Notes under the pieces: model-generated
Databases searched by the model: none
What the model was told of the DNA's origin: nothing
What the model saw: the letters and a program-made list of their open reading frames with translations, nothing else
Shown: positions 33,830-48,017 of the stretch, in pieces
Layout of the letters: every line of letters starts with the position of its first letter
How positions within the stretch are numbered: position 1 is the stretch's first letter
Position numbers and translations under genes: made by a program
NCBI GenBank assembly: GCA_016647705.1
Contig: CM028339.1
Span: 22,979,803 to 23,043,802, forward strand
DNA from: Eucommia ulmoides
Lineage: Eukaryota; Streptophyta; Magnoliopsida; Garryales; Eucommiaceae
Length of the DNA: 64,000 bases
Direction of reading: 5' to 3'

Positions 33830-36800
33830 TGATGAGTGGTTTATTTACCAACAAATCAAATATTTTTAGGTTCAAATATTTGTGTGTTTTCATGCATTTT
33901 TGTTAGTTTAATATGTTTTTATGTTGTTTTATAGGTTTATAAACAAATGGGTGAAAAGATGCAAAATCGGTTCAGATGCAATAACTTCAAGTCTATTTTT
34001 GACAATGATTCAATCCGATTTTGAAAAATCCCAAAACATGGAAGTTGTAGATATATGTATTATCTTTTCAGGGTTTTTGAATCATCTCAATTGAAGTTCG
34101 GATAAGAAAGTTATGGCCAAAATAAGAATTTAGTATTGGCACTGCCTTGACCATCGCTGCAGCGGTGATCCGGCAGTAAGTTTCTGCCTTCCCATTTCTG
34201 CAGCGACCCGACACCAACTGGCATTGATATTTTGAGATATTTTGCATTCCCACTCCAACCAAGAACATTTTTAGGAGCTCAAGATCATACCAAGTAAGAG
34301 GAAAACACATTTTGGAGAAGAGGAAACAAGATCAGAGCGAATTTTACGGACGTGGAACCATCCATTCTTTAGATAACGGCTATTCTCCCTTGTTTATCTC
34401 TTTCTTTCTAAACTCTTGTTTGTTGTTTGATCATGTATATATCGTTTTTAGTTGAATATTTGGTTATGACCATGAGCTAAGTGTTTATTATCTAGGGATT
34501 GATGAAATTTACATATATGTTGCTTGAGTAAATTGTTGTTTCGTTATCGGTTGTTTATCCCTATTCGATTGTGTTCACTGTTCTTTTACTTCTATTATAT
34601 GTTTTTTTTATGATATTTTGGTTGATTTGAGAATACGGGGTTTGACACTCCGGAGAGGTAACCCCGGATTCCGACTAGGGTTTAAACACAACGCAACGTT
34701 GTAATGTTTCGGAAGATTATTAAAAAGTGTGCAATCCGTAAAGTTGGGGCGAAACTCATATAATCGTTTAGATGCAATATAGGGATATCGGTGTTGACAT
34801 GAATTGCATATTCATTCACTTTACACTCGGGAGAGGTAGTGAGTGAATTTTTGATACCTAAATTGTTGGTAGTTTGAATACCGTTAATATAAACTAGATT
34901 GAATCAAACATGTTTAAGTGAACAAAATTAATCCCTAGATAATTTATTCCCATATTATAGTTTAAATAGTTATTATTTTAGTTTAGTTGTATTTCTATAA
35001 AAAACCTAAAATTAGATCGCCTAGATAAAGTTAGGTTACGATAATTACGGTACTTAACGACAATTTAAACCAATCCCTGTGGATATAACAACCCTACTCT
35101 TCCTATACTATTAAAACTTGACCCGTACACTTGCGGTAACGTGACAAATAATTCCGCTACCAAGTTTTTGGCGGCATTGTCGGGGATTGATTTTTAGATT
35201 GTTGTTGATATTGTGAATAAGCAACTTGATTTTAATTTAGGCATTTATTTTATTTTTAATTTGTGTTTTTAGTTTTGTTTGTTTTACGAGGTGTTTGTAG
35301 ATGTCTCATCAATAAGTCCTCTTAAGTTTTTCTCAATAGGATTCCAAACCATTTTATTGTGCTTGAGATAGATATAACGAGTCGCACTTTTGGTTTCCAA
35401 ATCATGGTTTCCCGAATGAGTGTCAATTACTGAATTTTCTCGACGGGTTACAAGCCGTAACCAGAACTTTGGTAGAAGGAGGAAATGGTACCACCTCTTT
35501 TTACGATCTAACCGCGGACGATGCCTATTGGTTGTTGGAAGACATGACGGAGTTTGATTTTCAGTATTGGAATTATTCAACAAGTTACCAAAGCTTGGGC
35601 GATAGTTCTACCGTTTCGGTGCTATGGACTGACACCCTGGACCAACATGTGGAATCTTCCCCTACCGTGGAAGAGATGTTCGCTGGAGACTCAAGTTTTC
35701 TGGAGGAAAACACATGACCATCTCAATGAGCTCATCATCTTGACAATATTGAGACGACCTTCACTGAAATTGATGTGACCGTAAAGTCCCTTGAGACACA
35801 AATCAGTCATCTTATTTGCTTTATTAAGACCGAGTCAGAAGTAGTAGCATTGAGAGACACACAAGTTACATCCATATGTGAAAGCCATCATGAGGAACCG
35901 AACACGAGCGGAAGAAAATTGGGAGCATTCAACAACAATGATTCGAATGAGAAGAAATTCCAATAATAGATTGAAGATGAAGAATCACATAATGATAATT
36001 ATGATTCTTCACCATTTGAGATCCAAATTTTGATGCCACCCTCGATCCAAGACGATTACATATATGAGGATCCAATGTGGCTCACTTGTTCTCTACCGCT
36101 TATAACACCGTTCATTCAAGCCCACCAAGCACATAAGACGGAGCCGAGTCATGTTGAGAGCATGTGCCAATCATTGCCATATTTCTCCAAGCTTGAAGGC
36201 GTTCTGAATCAAGACCCATATGTTGTGTTATATGACACATACTATGGACGGAATCCGCTCTTGGTAAGCCCTTCTCCGTGTCAAGTCGATGACATTAAAC
36301 CAAACGTTTCATGGGAGGCAACCCAAGTTTTCAAATAAATTAATCCATCACCGTCGACTATACTCGGAGGCGAGATTGTCTTGCCTCCCAGGTATGTGTT
36401 CAAAACCCCTTTCGTCACCATGCTATATGCCATTTGTTGAGTTCGATGTTGGGCCACTGTGGACACTGACCAGTCTAAGTTTGGGGGGATGTTGATGTTT
36501 AGTATGTTTTTATTGTTTAATGACTTTTTGTTGGTCAAGTAGTTAAGTTAAATAATTGTTAAATGTTGTGTGGTTTAAGTTAAATTTTTGTTTAGTTTCA
36601 TGTATGTTTAGTTGTTAAATGTTGCGTTGTTTAACTTCATGCATGTTTGTTTAGTATTAGTATAAGTGCGTTTATGTTTGTAGTTGTTTTTGTGTGTTGA
36701 GTTTTGTAGTTCTTTTGGACCATTACCTAATGATGATATTATCCCCTAATTGTTTATCGAGGTCAAAGGGTAATACCCATTCATGTGTGTTTTGTGTGCT

Positions 36801-37160
36801 TGACATTTCGTTTTGGTAAAAGTCATTGTGGATCCTAATTTGCACGCGCACGTAGACGCAATGTACTAGATATCCAATTGATTTGATGCCAATTATCCAG
36901 TAACCAAGTTTATGATAATTTAAGGGATTCTAGAACCTGATTGGGAAAAATTTGAGGCGAAATTCTAGGCGAGGTAGTTTAGAAGATATGATTTAGGCAT
37001 TCATTTTGATTGCTTGAGTCGTTGAAGTCTTCCATGTAAAATGTTTTACCTCTTGTTACCTTGTCGAAGCTTGTTAGCCGTTTCAATTCTGAACACGTAT
37101 CAAATGCCCTAGCCAATTAAATTTTTTCTAAACCACTGTCGCTAAACCTAAGGCACGAAA
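33830..37160 (+). mobile_element. Athila-like gag-bearing element inserted in the Galadriel-like LTR
   Basis: LTR at 33,830-35,162 (TGATGAGTGG ... CGCTACCA), followed after six bases by a tRNA-Asp primer site TGGCGGCATTGTCGGGGA (35,169-35,186). Gag-like coding traces run from about 35,330 to 36,340: an FPNHGF-like start, the segment TTSFYDLTADDAYWLLEDM that fits the Athila/Tat gag C-terminus, and DDYIYEDPMWLTC. A purine-rich AAGTTTGGGGGGATG lies at 36,478. The sequence parallels the 61.5-64 kb element up to about 37,160. No pol domain is seen. It is broken and no second LTR is present. Confidence 0.75.
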
Positions 37161-40100
37161 GAGGTGACTGTAGTAGTTGGCGCCCGTTTTGATGCTCCTC
37201 GTCCTGGTTCTTCCATGTCTTCATGATATAGCTTTAAAAAACTAATGCGGAAGACATGATGTATCTTTAACTTTGGTTGGAGAAGGAGTTTGTAGGAGAC
37301 CTTTCCCACACATTTTATTATCGGAAATGCGCCCTCGTAATGCCAACAAGGCCCCCTGTGAACTTTGTGTAGGGATTTGAACTGTTGTGGAAAGAGTTTC
37401 ACAAGCCCATTTTTTCATCTTCTTGGACGCTTTGTCCAAATATGCTTAAGCCATATCGGTTTGTTCATTCCACGCCTTCATAAACTTGTACGCGGCAGGA
37501 CTGTTCCTATCGTAGCTTGCTGCTAAGGTGTTGGGCGTTAAAGGCTGCCTTCCCGTGACAATCTCGAAAGCGCTTTGATTTGTCACCTTACTCTTTTGCA
37601 GGTTGTACGAGAATTGTGCCACGTCAAGTAGTTTGGTCTAATCGGTTTGGTTGGTACTCACGTAGTGCCGCAAATATAACTCCAACAATGCGTTAATTTA
37701 CTCCGTTTGCCCATTAATTTGTGGATGGAAACTTGTTGAGAAGTCCAAATCCGTCCCCAATAGCTTGAGCAACTCTGTCCAGAATCACCCGGTGAATCGA
37801 GGGTCTCGATCGCTAACAATATGTAGTGAAACTCCCCAGAGTTTCACCACATGTTTCAGGAATAGTTGAGATATTTCTTCCGCCGTACAATCGGTTGGTG
37901 CAAGAATAAAGGTCGCATACTTGTTGAACCTATCAACTACCATGACAATGCTCCCACAACCTTCTGACTCCGGTAAAGCTGATATAAAGTCCATAGAGAC
38001 AGTTTCCTATGGACGCTTTAGTATAGGCAGTGGTTCCAACAATCCCGCCGGATGTTGTTGCTCTAGCTTGTCTTGTTGACATACAAGACAAGTTCTAATG
38101 TAAGCCTCTATGTCGTCCCGCATTCGAGGCCAATAATAAGCATCATCCATTAGTTCCATGGTACGCCACATGCCTGGATGTCCTACCCACTTTGAGTCGT
38201 GACTTTCCTTCATCAAATCCTTCCGCAAGGTTTGCCATTAAGGGACGTAAAATATGTCCCCTTTCATATACAAAAGATCACCCTTTAGCTAAAAACGCCT
38301 CGTCTTGTCCTTGTTGGCCATATTAATAAGGCTCTTGGCTAGTGGGCCCCTGTTGTAGTCCCTCTTTTATGCAATCCACCAAAGGGCATTTTAGACTACT
38401 AATTGATGCTAGCTCGGCCTTACGGGTTAAGGCATCGGCTACTAGATTAACCTGCCAGGGCTTATATTCCAGTCGATAGTCAAACTCGGCAAGAAAATCC
38501 TGCCACCGTGCTTGCTTTGGGCTTAGCTTCTTTTGCGTTTGGAAATAGCTTATGGTAACATTGTCGGTCATGATGACAAACCAAGACCCCAAGAAATAGT
38601 ACCTCCAGGTTCGTAGATAATGAACAACAACAATCATTTCTTTCTTTTGGACGGTGTACTGCCTCTCAGTGTCATTTAGCTTTCGACTCTCGTATGCCAC
38701 AGGATGTCTTTCCTACAAAAGAACTCCCTCACTAGCAAATTCAAAAGCATTCGTGTGGACCTCATATGGCTTGGAGTAGTCGGCAAAACGCAAGACCAGC
38801 TTATCTGAGACGACATTCTTCAAATCGACAAAGGCACGTTGGCATTTCTTGGACCATTCCCATGTCTTTTCTTTCTTCAATAGATCGGTGATGGGCCGGC
38901 TCGAGCTAAATAACTCCTTATGAAGCGCCAGTAGTAGTTGACAAGTCCTAAGAAAGAACGTACCTCTGTTACTTTCGTGGACGGATCCCACTCTTGAATT
39001 GCTCTTACCTTGCACATTTCCATCATTATCTTTCCTTGTCGCACCTTGTGGCCAAAGAAGGATACTTCTTGGGCAACTGAACACTTTTCCAGTTTAACAT
39101 AAAGCTCATTTTTCCATAGCACTTCGAAGACTTGTTTGAGATGTTGGACATGTTCGTCCAAGGTCTCGCTATAGATGAGGATATTATTTAAGTAGACTAT
39201 GACAAAACAATTGAGGAACGGGTGAAAAATCTTGTTCATTAATGTATAAAAAGTAGCCGGTGCATTAGTGAGACCGAAGGGCATACTAAGAAATTCGAAG
39301 GAATCGTAACTTGTTACACATGTCGTTTTAGACTCGTCTCCTTCGGCAATCTGGACTTGATAGTATCCTGAGTGCAAGTCCAGCTTGATGAAGTACCGTG
39401 TTTAGGGAGTTGATCAAAGAGGTCCACAATCAAAGGAATGAAGTACTTATTCGTGATCGTGACCTTACTGAGCGCCCGATAGTCAATGCACATCCGCAAC
39501 GATCCGTCCTTCTTCTTTTGAAATAGCACCAGTGCCCTGTACGGTGCTTTAGACACCCGTAAGTGTCCAGCATCCAATAGCTCCTTGATTTGCCTCCTTA
39601 GCTCCTCAAGTTTGGAAGGCAATATCCAATAGGGTGCCATGGCAGAGGATTTAGCGCCCAGTTCTAACTCGATCCTGTGGTCCACATCTCTCTGGGGTGG
39701 TAGCCTTTTCGGTAACTCTTTCAACATAACATCCTTGTACTCCTCAAGGACACCTTTGATTTCTCTCGACACCTCAGGCAAGTTGGAAACTAATGGATCT
39801 TCGGACATTTATTTCATCATCACAAGGTAATTGGCTTCCCCCTTCTTGAACACCTTTCTAAATTGCATAGCGGATAGGACTTGTTTTTCGATCTTAGTGG
39901 TACGTTCCTCAGGAACCATGCAAATCTTACCACTATCCATAATACACACCGAATTTGCAAAAGAAATAGGGAAAGCTTTTACCTTATCAAGGAATTTCAT
40001 CCCGATCACAACCTTGAAGTCGTCCATTGGTACCATCAACATGTCCATCGTGCCTTTCCATTGTCCAATATTGGCACGTACATCTCGTTCCATGCCTTGT

Positions 40101-40219
40101 ATCGGTTGGGCCGTCGAGTTTACGGCCTTCATTGTACCTCATTCCTTAATGAAATTGAGTTTTAGTATTTTTGCCTCGTTCGCTGAGACGAAGTTATGAC
40201 TTGCTCTGGTATCGATTAG

Positions 40220-42747
40220 TGTCACACCCCACCCCGGGCACCCGTCACTCAAGGCCGGGCATGACGTCGACATTACGCTACATGCCCAATCAACTAAATA
40301 CATACAGATATACATAAATACACGCACTACTGTAAATGTTATATTTTTTTTTCCAAAATACTTGAACCTTTCACGGTTCACATCTGACTGACTCACCTCC
40401 AAAATGACCCTACCACCAGACTCTACCTAGTGCTAGTAGTGGACCGACTCCTAGCCGCGGTACATGAAACCAAAATTTTTTATCGGTGTACTGTCTTCAT
40501 AATAAAAATATTTTACAGATCAAGCATAAGAATTAAACACCACGTTTCAAATTATAAATAATATAACCACGTACCGTACTGAAATCCAATTCCCCTATCA
40601 CCATTGAAATAAACTGATATATTTAAAATACCTGGACCAAACATTTTAAATCAACTAACCCAATCATTTTAAATCAACCTATCCAAATATTTTAACCAAA
40701 ATATAATATAATATATCACCGCATACCGTGTTGAAAATTCAGTTCCACTGCCACCAATGAGATGAAATAATATATTTAACACCCTATCTAAATATTTAAA
40801 CCAATTAGTCTAAATATTTTTAAACGTTTAATAAAGTACACCACACCTCCTCTTCTACTAGCCATAGGATCTTTTTTACCTCACGATCGAGAGTTGCAAC
40901 GGTTACGTACTACCCGCAGGTTTTGTACTCCTGACGAGTCAATGAACCACCTGCAGGGCTAATCCTCCTGATAGGTTATAACATAATCAACCACCTGTCG
41001 GACTAACCCTCTAGACAGGTCATAATACAATCAACCACTTGCCGGACTAACCCTCCAAATATGTTTTAATATAATCAACCACCTGTCGGACTAACCCTCC
41101 AGACAGGTCTTAATATAATCAACCACTCACCGGACTAACTCTCCGGACAAGTCATAATATAATTAACCACTTGCCCGACTAACCCTCCAGACATGTCATA
41201 ATATAATTAATCACCTGCTTGATTAACCCTCCAGACAGGTCACAATATAATCAACCACCTGCTGGACTAACCCTCCGGACAGATCATAATATCAACAACC
41301 ACCTGCCGAACTAACCCTCTGGACAGGTTAAAACCGTCCCGCAGGACATGCCATCCTAACGAGATAAAAACTATGGTGTAGTCGGACACACACAAAATTT
41401 CCACATTTTTCCTTTTCTATTTTTACAAAATCCACATTTAAAACCCACTTAATCCGTATAAGCCACAAAATTGTTCATTTTCAAATCACCACATTTTTTT
41501 TTTCCAAGAAACGTATTTCTCCACAATTTATATGAAAATAAGGTTTTATAAATTTATATAGAAGACAGTACACTCACTTCGTTCTCCGCACTGCAAAAAT
41601 GTCAATGTCCAAAACCTATCTGAATGCTGGCGCCTGATTCGAATTTTTTCGCCTACCGAGATATGGGATTTGGATTTTTTATTTTTATTCGATTTTTTTT
41701 CCCCTCCTTTCCTGCTTCTATTTTGAGTTTAGCCGGCTCTCTCTCTCCCATGTTTCTGCTTCCGTCGACACGGCCACGCACGCCTCCCCTCTCACTTACC
41801 CCACCGCCGGCCGATCAGCAGCACACACACACACACGCGTGCGCTCGTTTGACCTCCCACACACACACGATGACACATACACCAGTCACTGCCGACGACC
41901 GAACACACACACCGGCGATCACCAAAACTGACGGCACACATACACACATACACACACACACACACAGTCGCACACAGCCACAGTCAACGACTGCATAGAA
42001 CACATACACACACGCTGGCTGAACGACGGCGACGATCCCACATATACCCACACGACAAATTCGACGGCTCACACACATGCATCAAAATACACACACTTAA
42101 CGTCCATACCCATGCACACCGTTAGACCGAACAACATACCCACACACGATCGCCGGTGAACCGTAACACTGCTACCGAAGACCCGATCAACCGATTGCCA
42201 CGCCGAATGAACAGCCTGAACATATACACCACTCCGTCATACACATACACATTTCCTCACCGATCACCCACACTATCGACAACTTCTCGCCGTCTGCCGA
42301 ACCTAACCTCTCTCTCTTCCTTCTCTTGGTTTTCCTGTTTCTATTCTCTTTTTTTTTTTCTTTTTCCGTTTTGGTTTCTGTGTGCAACTGGGTGTGAAAT
42401 GTGTGTGTATATATATATATATATAGATATATGAATCTTTGCCGCGTGCCTCTTCCTTCGTTGATGGGTATACACATATACATATATATAAATTACCACT
42501 ATTTCCTTCATAATGAAGGAATAGTTTTTTTTTATTTTTTATTTTTTTATTTAAATTACACTAATCTCCCTCAATTTTCTTTAAGTTATTAGTTAAACCC
42601 AAAATTTAAAATTAATATTTTTTAAAATTACGAATTAACCCCTAAAATTTTAAATTAAATAATAAATACCACAATCTACCTCGGTATTTTTTAAATGTTC
42701 TAAAATGCAACTGACGATCATGCACGTGCGAAAATTAGGGTCTTACA
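40220..42747 (-). repeat. 3' LTR of the Tekay-like fossil
   Basis: 2,528 bp, minus-strand TG...CA ends (plus strand TGTCACACCCCACC ... GGGTCTTACA). It contains a tandem array at 40,945-41,340, a CA-rich tract at 41,820-42,070 and a (TA)n near 42,410. Confidence 0.9.
40945..41340 (+). repeat. 44-bp tandem array inside the left Tekay-like LTR
   Basis: About nine copies of a 44-bp unit containing CAACCACCTGCCGGACTAAC and CCTCCGGACAGGTCATAATA. Each unit holds the inverted words CCGGAC/GTCCGG and CCTG/CAGG. Confidence 0.88.
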
Positions 42748-45700
42748 ACTCTTTTCCCCTAAAAGAAATTTCATTCCGAAATTTTAGTTACCTTAGCCAA
42801 ACATGTGCGGATATTTATTTCCTAGCTCATTTTCTCGTTCCCACGTCACCTCCTCTACTGAATGACTGTGCCAGAGCACTTTTACCAATGGAATCGTTTT
42901 CATCCGCAACACCTGATCTTTCTGACTCAAGATTTGGACTGGCTCCTCAACGTATGTCAAATCTTTTTTCAACTCGATTGGTTGAGAAGTCAACACATGC
43001 GAAGGATCTGGAACATATTTTCTAAGTATCGACATGTGGAAAACGTCATGTAATCTGGACAATTCTGGCGGTAGGGCAAGTCGAAAAGCTGTCGTACCAA
43101 CCCGTTCTAAAATCTTGTATGACCCGATGTATCTGAGACTTAATTTCCCTTTCTTCCCGAATCTCATTATGCCTTTCCACGGGGATATACGTAAAAATAC
43201 GTGATCACCCACTTCAAATGCTAACTCTTGCCTACGTTTGTCAGCATAACTCTTTTGTCGACTCCGAGTAATCTTCAATCTTTCCTGAATCACTTTCACC
43301 TTGTTTGCCGTCATTGGGGCTATATTCGGTATCAACAATTTTCTTTCTCTCACTTCAGTCTAACAAATTGGGGTTCTGCATCTCTTGCCATACAACGCTT
43401 CATACGAGGCCATTTCGATCACCGAATGGTAGCTGTTATTGTAGGAGAATTCCATCAACGTCAAGTGATCATCCCAACTACCAGGAAAGTCCAGAACACA
43501 ACCCCTCAACATATCCTCCAACGTCTGAATCATACGCTCTGATTGACTGTCAGTTTGAGGATGAAATGAGGTATTAAATTTCAGTTTGGTATCTAAAGCA
43601 ATTTGGAGACTCGGCCAGAATTTTGAAGTAAATCTCGAATCTCTATTCGACGCTATAGAACCCAGTGCACCATGTAATTGAACAATCTCGTCAATATACA
43701 ATTGGACATACTTATCAAGAGAGTACATCGTTTTTACGGCAAAAAAAAAAATGAGCAGATTTAGTAAGTCTATCAACGATCACCCGGATGAAATTATGCC
43801 TCTTCTGAGTACGGGGTAATCCCGAAACAAAATTCATCATGATATGCTCCCATTTCCACTCTGGAATAGGTAGGGGCTACAATAAGCCACCTGGACGTTG
43901 GTGCTCAATCTTGACTTGTTGACAAACGAGACATCTGGCAACAAATTCAACTATTTCTCATTTCATCTCATTCCACCAATAGAGTTCTCGCAGATCCCGA
44001 TACATTTTGGTACTACCTGGATGCATTGCGTATGCTGAGCTATGCGCTTCCTCCAAGATATCCTTCTTTAGATTGACATTTTCAGGCACACACAGTTTAT
44101 TTCCAATCATCAAAGCTTCATCACTATCCATGACACGATAGTTAGCTCTGTGACCATTTTTTACTTCAATTCGGGTCTTCTCCAATTGGGCGTCTATTTT
44201 CTGCGCTTCAATGATACAGTCGATCAATATCGGTCTCAAAGTCAACGTCGCAAGTAACCCTGCCATCTGACCAACCGCCAATTGAACTTGTAAAGATCTC
44301 AACTCGGCATACAAATTGGTATGAACAACTTGAATGTGTGCAACCGAACTCATCGATTTTTGGCTCAACGCATCCGCTACAACATTGGCCTTTCTCGGAT
44401 GATAGTGGATAATACAATCATAGTCCTTGATCAATTCTATCCAATACCTCTGTCTCAGATTTATTTCCTTCTGGGTAAACAAGTATTTCAAGCTCTGATG
44501 GTCGGTGTATATCTCACAAGTCTCGACGTACATGTAATGTCTCTAAATCTTTAAGGCAAACACAATCGCCGCCAATTCCAAATCATGCGTTGAATAATTA
44601 TGTTCATGATTTTTTTTAATTGACGGGAGGCGTATGCAATCACGTGACCATGTTCTATCAGTACACACCCTAGTCCCTGATATGACGCGTCACTATAGAT
44701 CACAAAGCCACCATCTTCAGTTGGAAGGGAGAGTATTGGCACAGATATCAGTCTATTCTTCAGCTCTTGAAAACTCTGCTCACATTTATCAGTCCTCTCG
44801 AATTTGGATTCCTTGCGGGTCAATCAGGTCAATGGAGCAGCTATAATAGAGAATCCCTGCACAAACCGACAATTATACCCTGCTAATCCCAAAAAAACTT
44901 CGAACTTCAGTCACACTTTTCAGCCTTTCCCATTGAACCACAACTTCAACTTTCTTTGGATCCACTAGAATACCATCCACCGAGATAACATGTCCCAAGA
45001 ACACGACTCTATCCAACCAAAACTCGCATTTACTGAATTTTCGCATAACGTTTGATCTGCCTACCCGGTAACCTGGAACGTATTCCTAAATTAAGTCCAT
45101 TTTGGAATATTCTACATCTTGTCTCTTCCGTTTTCACCAAATTAGGGGCAAAGTGGGACAAGGCATTGAATTTAATTTCATACTGCTGAACGATCACCTT
45201 TTCCTGTTTTAACCATATGAACTTCTCTCTCCAATAAAATCACAAGGTTTCCTTAGTATTGCCTAGAAGGCAGTTTTATGCACACCCTTGGATGCTGTAC
45301 ACTAGGATAGACTCCATGTATATCAAGAAGCAGCACAATATGTTGTGCAGTCCCATAATACTAGTAAGGTGTTGTCTAATAATCCAACTTAAGTGTGCTT
45401 TGTCACACTATTGGGTTTAACAACTAAAATATTAGGTGCTACTGATAGTGAATCCCAACGTCAAGTAATACAAATATGGTTATTTATCAGTTATAATTTA
45501 ACATTTAAAACCACTAGCACCACCACAATCACAATCTATCTACCACCACTACCAACAATACCACCCAATCCACCAACTAGCAGTATCACCACTACGTTGC
45601 ACCCACTAATTGCCAACAAGACAAATAACAATGCACGTTGCCAATGTACTATCTAATGCAATGCAATAACTATCACTCACGTGCCGAATCTACCTATCGA

Positions 45701-46544
45701 CATCCTATCTCATGATCTACCATTAGCTCGACACCACCTACCGACATCCTATCTCAGGGTCAACCACTGGCTCGACAAACTGACATTTCTACAGAACCTA
45801 TAACCTAAACTCTGATACCACAAATGTCATACCCCACCCCGGGCACCCGTCACTCGAGATCGAGCGTGATATCAACATGAAGCTACCTACCCAATCAACT
45901 AAATACATACAGATACACATAAATACACGCGCTACTGTAAATGTTATATTTTTTTTTCCAAAATAATTGAACCTTCCACGCTTCACATCCGACCGGCTTA
46001 CCTCCAAAATGACCCTACCACCAGACTCTACTTAGTGCCAGTAGTGGACCAACTCCTAACCGTGGTACCTGAAACTAAAAACTTTCATTAGTGTACTGTC
46101 TTCATAATAAAAATATTTTGCAAATCAAGCATAAAAATTAAACACCACGTTTCAAATTATAAATAATATAACCACGTACCGTAATGAAATTCAGTTTTCC
46201 TGTCACCATTGAAATAAACTGATATATTTAAAATACCCAAACCAAATATTTTAAATCAACCAACCCAATCATTTTAAATCAACCTATCCAAATATTTTAA
46301 TCAAAATATAATATAATATATCACCGCATACTGTGTTGAAAATCCAGTTCCACTGCCACCAATGAAATGAAATAATATATTTAACGCCCAATCCAAATAT
46401 TTAAACCAACAAGTCTAAATATTTTAAACGTATAATAAAGTACACCACACCTCTTCTCCTACTAACTATATGATCGTTTTTACCTCACGATCGGGAGTTG
46501 CAACGGTACCGTATCACCCACAGGTTTTGCACTCTTGACGGGAC

Positions 46545-46935
46545 AATCAACCACCTACAGGACTAATCCTCCTGACAGATCATAACATAATCAACCACCT
46601 ACCGGACTAACCCTCCGGACAGGTCATAATATAATCAACCACCTGCCGGACTAACCCTCCGGACAGGTCATAATATAATCAACCACCTGCCGGACTAACC
46701 CTCCGGATAAGTCTTAATATAATCAACTACCTGCCGGACTAACCCTCCGGACAGGTCTTAATATAATCAACCACCTGCCGGACTAACTCTCCGGACATGT
46801 CATAATATAATCAACCACCTGCAGGACTAACCCTCGGAACAGGTCATAATATAACCAACCACTTGCCGGACAAACCCTCCGGACAGGTCATAATACCAAC
46901 AACCACCTGCCGAACTGACCTTCTGGACATATCAA
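46545..46935 (+). repeat. 44-bp tandem array inside the right Tekay-like LTR
   Basis: About nine copies of the same 44-bp unit as at 40,945-41,340, more uniform here: several adjacent units are identical over CACCTGCCGGACTAACCCTC. Confidence 0.88.
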
Positions 46936-47437
46936 AACCATCCTGCGGGACATGCCCTCTTGACGGGATCAAAACTATGGAGTAGTCGGACACACACAAA
47001 ATTTTCATATTTTTCCCTTTTCCATTTTCACAAAATCCACATTTAAAACCCACTTAATCCATATAAGCCACAAAATTGTTCATTTTCAAATCAACACATT
47101 TTTTTTCCCAAGAAACGTATTTCTCCACAATTTATACGAAAATAAGATTTTATAAATTTACATAGAAGACAGTACATTCACCTCGTTCTCCGCACTCAAA
47201 AAATGTCGACGTCCAAAACCTATCGGAATGCTGGCGCCTGATTCAAATTTTCTGCCTACTGAGAAATGGGATTTGGATTTTTGATTTTTATTTGATTTTT
47301 CTCTTATTCTTCTCATTTTTTTTCCTTCTTCCCTGTTTCTGTTTTGAGTTCAGCCGGTTCTCTCTCTCCCCTGTTTTTGCTTCCGCCGACACGGCCACGC
47401 AACCCCCCTCTCACTCACCCCACCACCGGCCGATTAG

Positions 47438-47439
<2 letters not shown>

Positions 47440-47475
<36 letters not shown>

Positions 47476-47526
47476 CGACGATAAAACACACACGCACACA
47501 CTCGTCTGACCTCTCACACACATGAC

Positions 47527-47563
<37 letters not shown>

Positions 47564-47575
47564 CGACATACATAC
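47440..47575 (+). repeat. (CA)n microsatellites in the right Tekay-like LTR
   Basis: Two long CA runs (47,440-47,472 and 47,528-47,562) stand where the left LTR has shorter CA runs. A CT run at 47,970-48,014 shows the same pattern. ORFs of Thr/His or Cys/Val composition across this zone are artefacts. Confidence 0.85.
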
Positions 47576-47967
47576 ACACACGCTAGTCACTGTCGACGAT
47601 CGAACACACACACACTGGCGATCACCAAAATCGACGACACACACACACACAGTCGCATACACCCACAGTCGACGATTGCATAGAACACACACTCGCGCGC
47701 GCACACACACACACGTCGGCTGAACGACGCCGACGATCCCACATATGAACCAAAATACACACACTCAATGTCCATATCCATACACACCGTTAGACTGAAC
47801 AACATACCCACACACGATCGTCGGTGAACTGTAACACCACCGCTGATGACACGATCAACCGATTGCCACGCCGAATGAACAGCCTGAACACATACACCAC
47901 TCCGTCACACACATACACACTTCCTTGTTGATCACCCACACCGCCGACAGCTCCTTGCCGTCTACCG

Positions 47968-48017
<50 letters not shown>

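Noticed and set aside
41624-42078. Thr/His-rich and Cys/Val-rich ORFs
   Set aside because: They translate (CA)n microsatellite DNA within an LTR; the same happens at 47,292-47,811.
46545-46935. CRISPR-like array
   Set aside because: The 44-bp units are contiguous tandem copies without unique spacers, and the DNA is plant nuclear LTR sequence.
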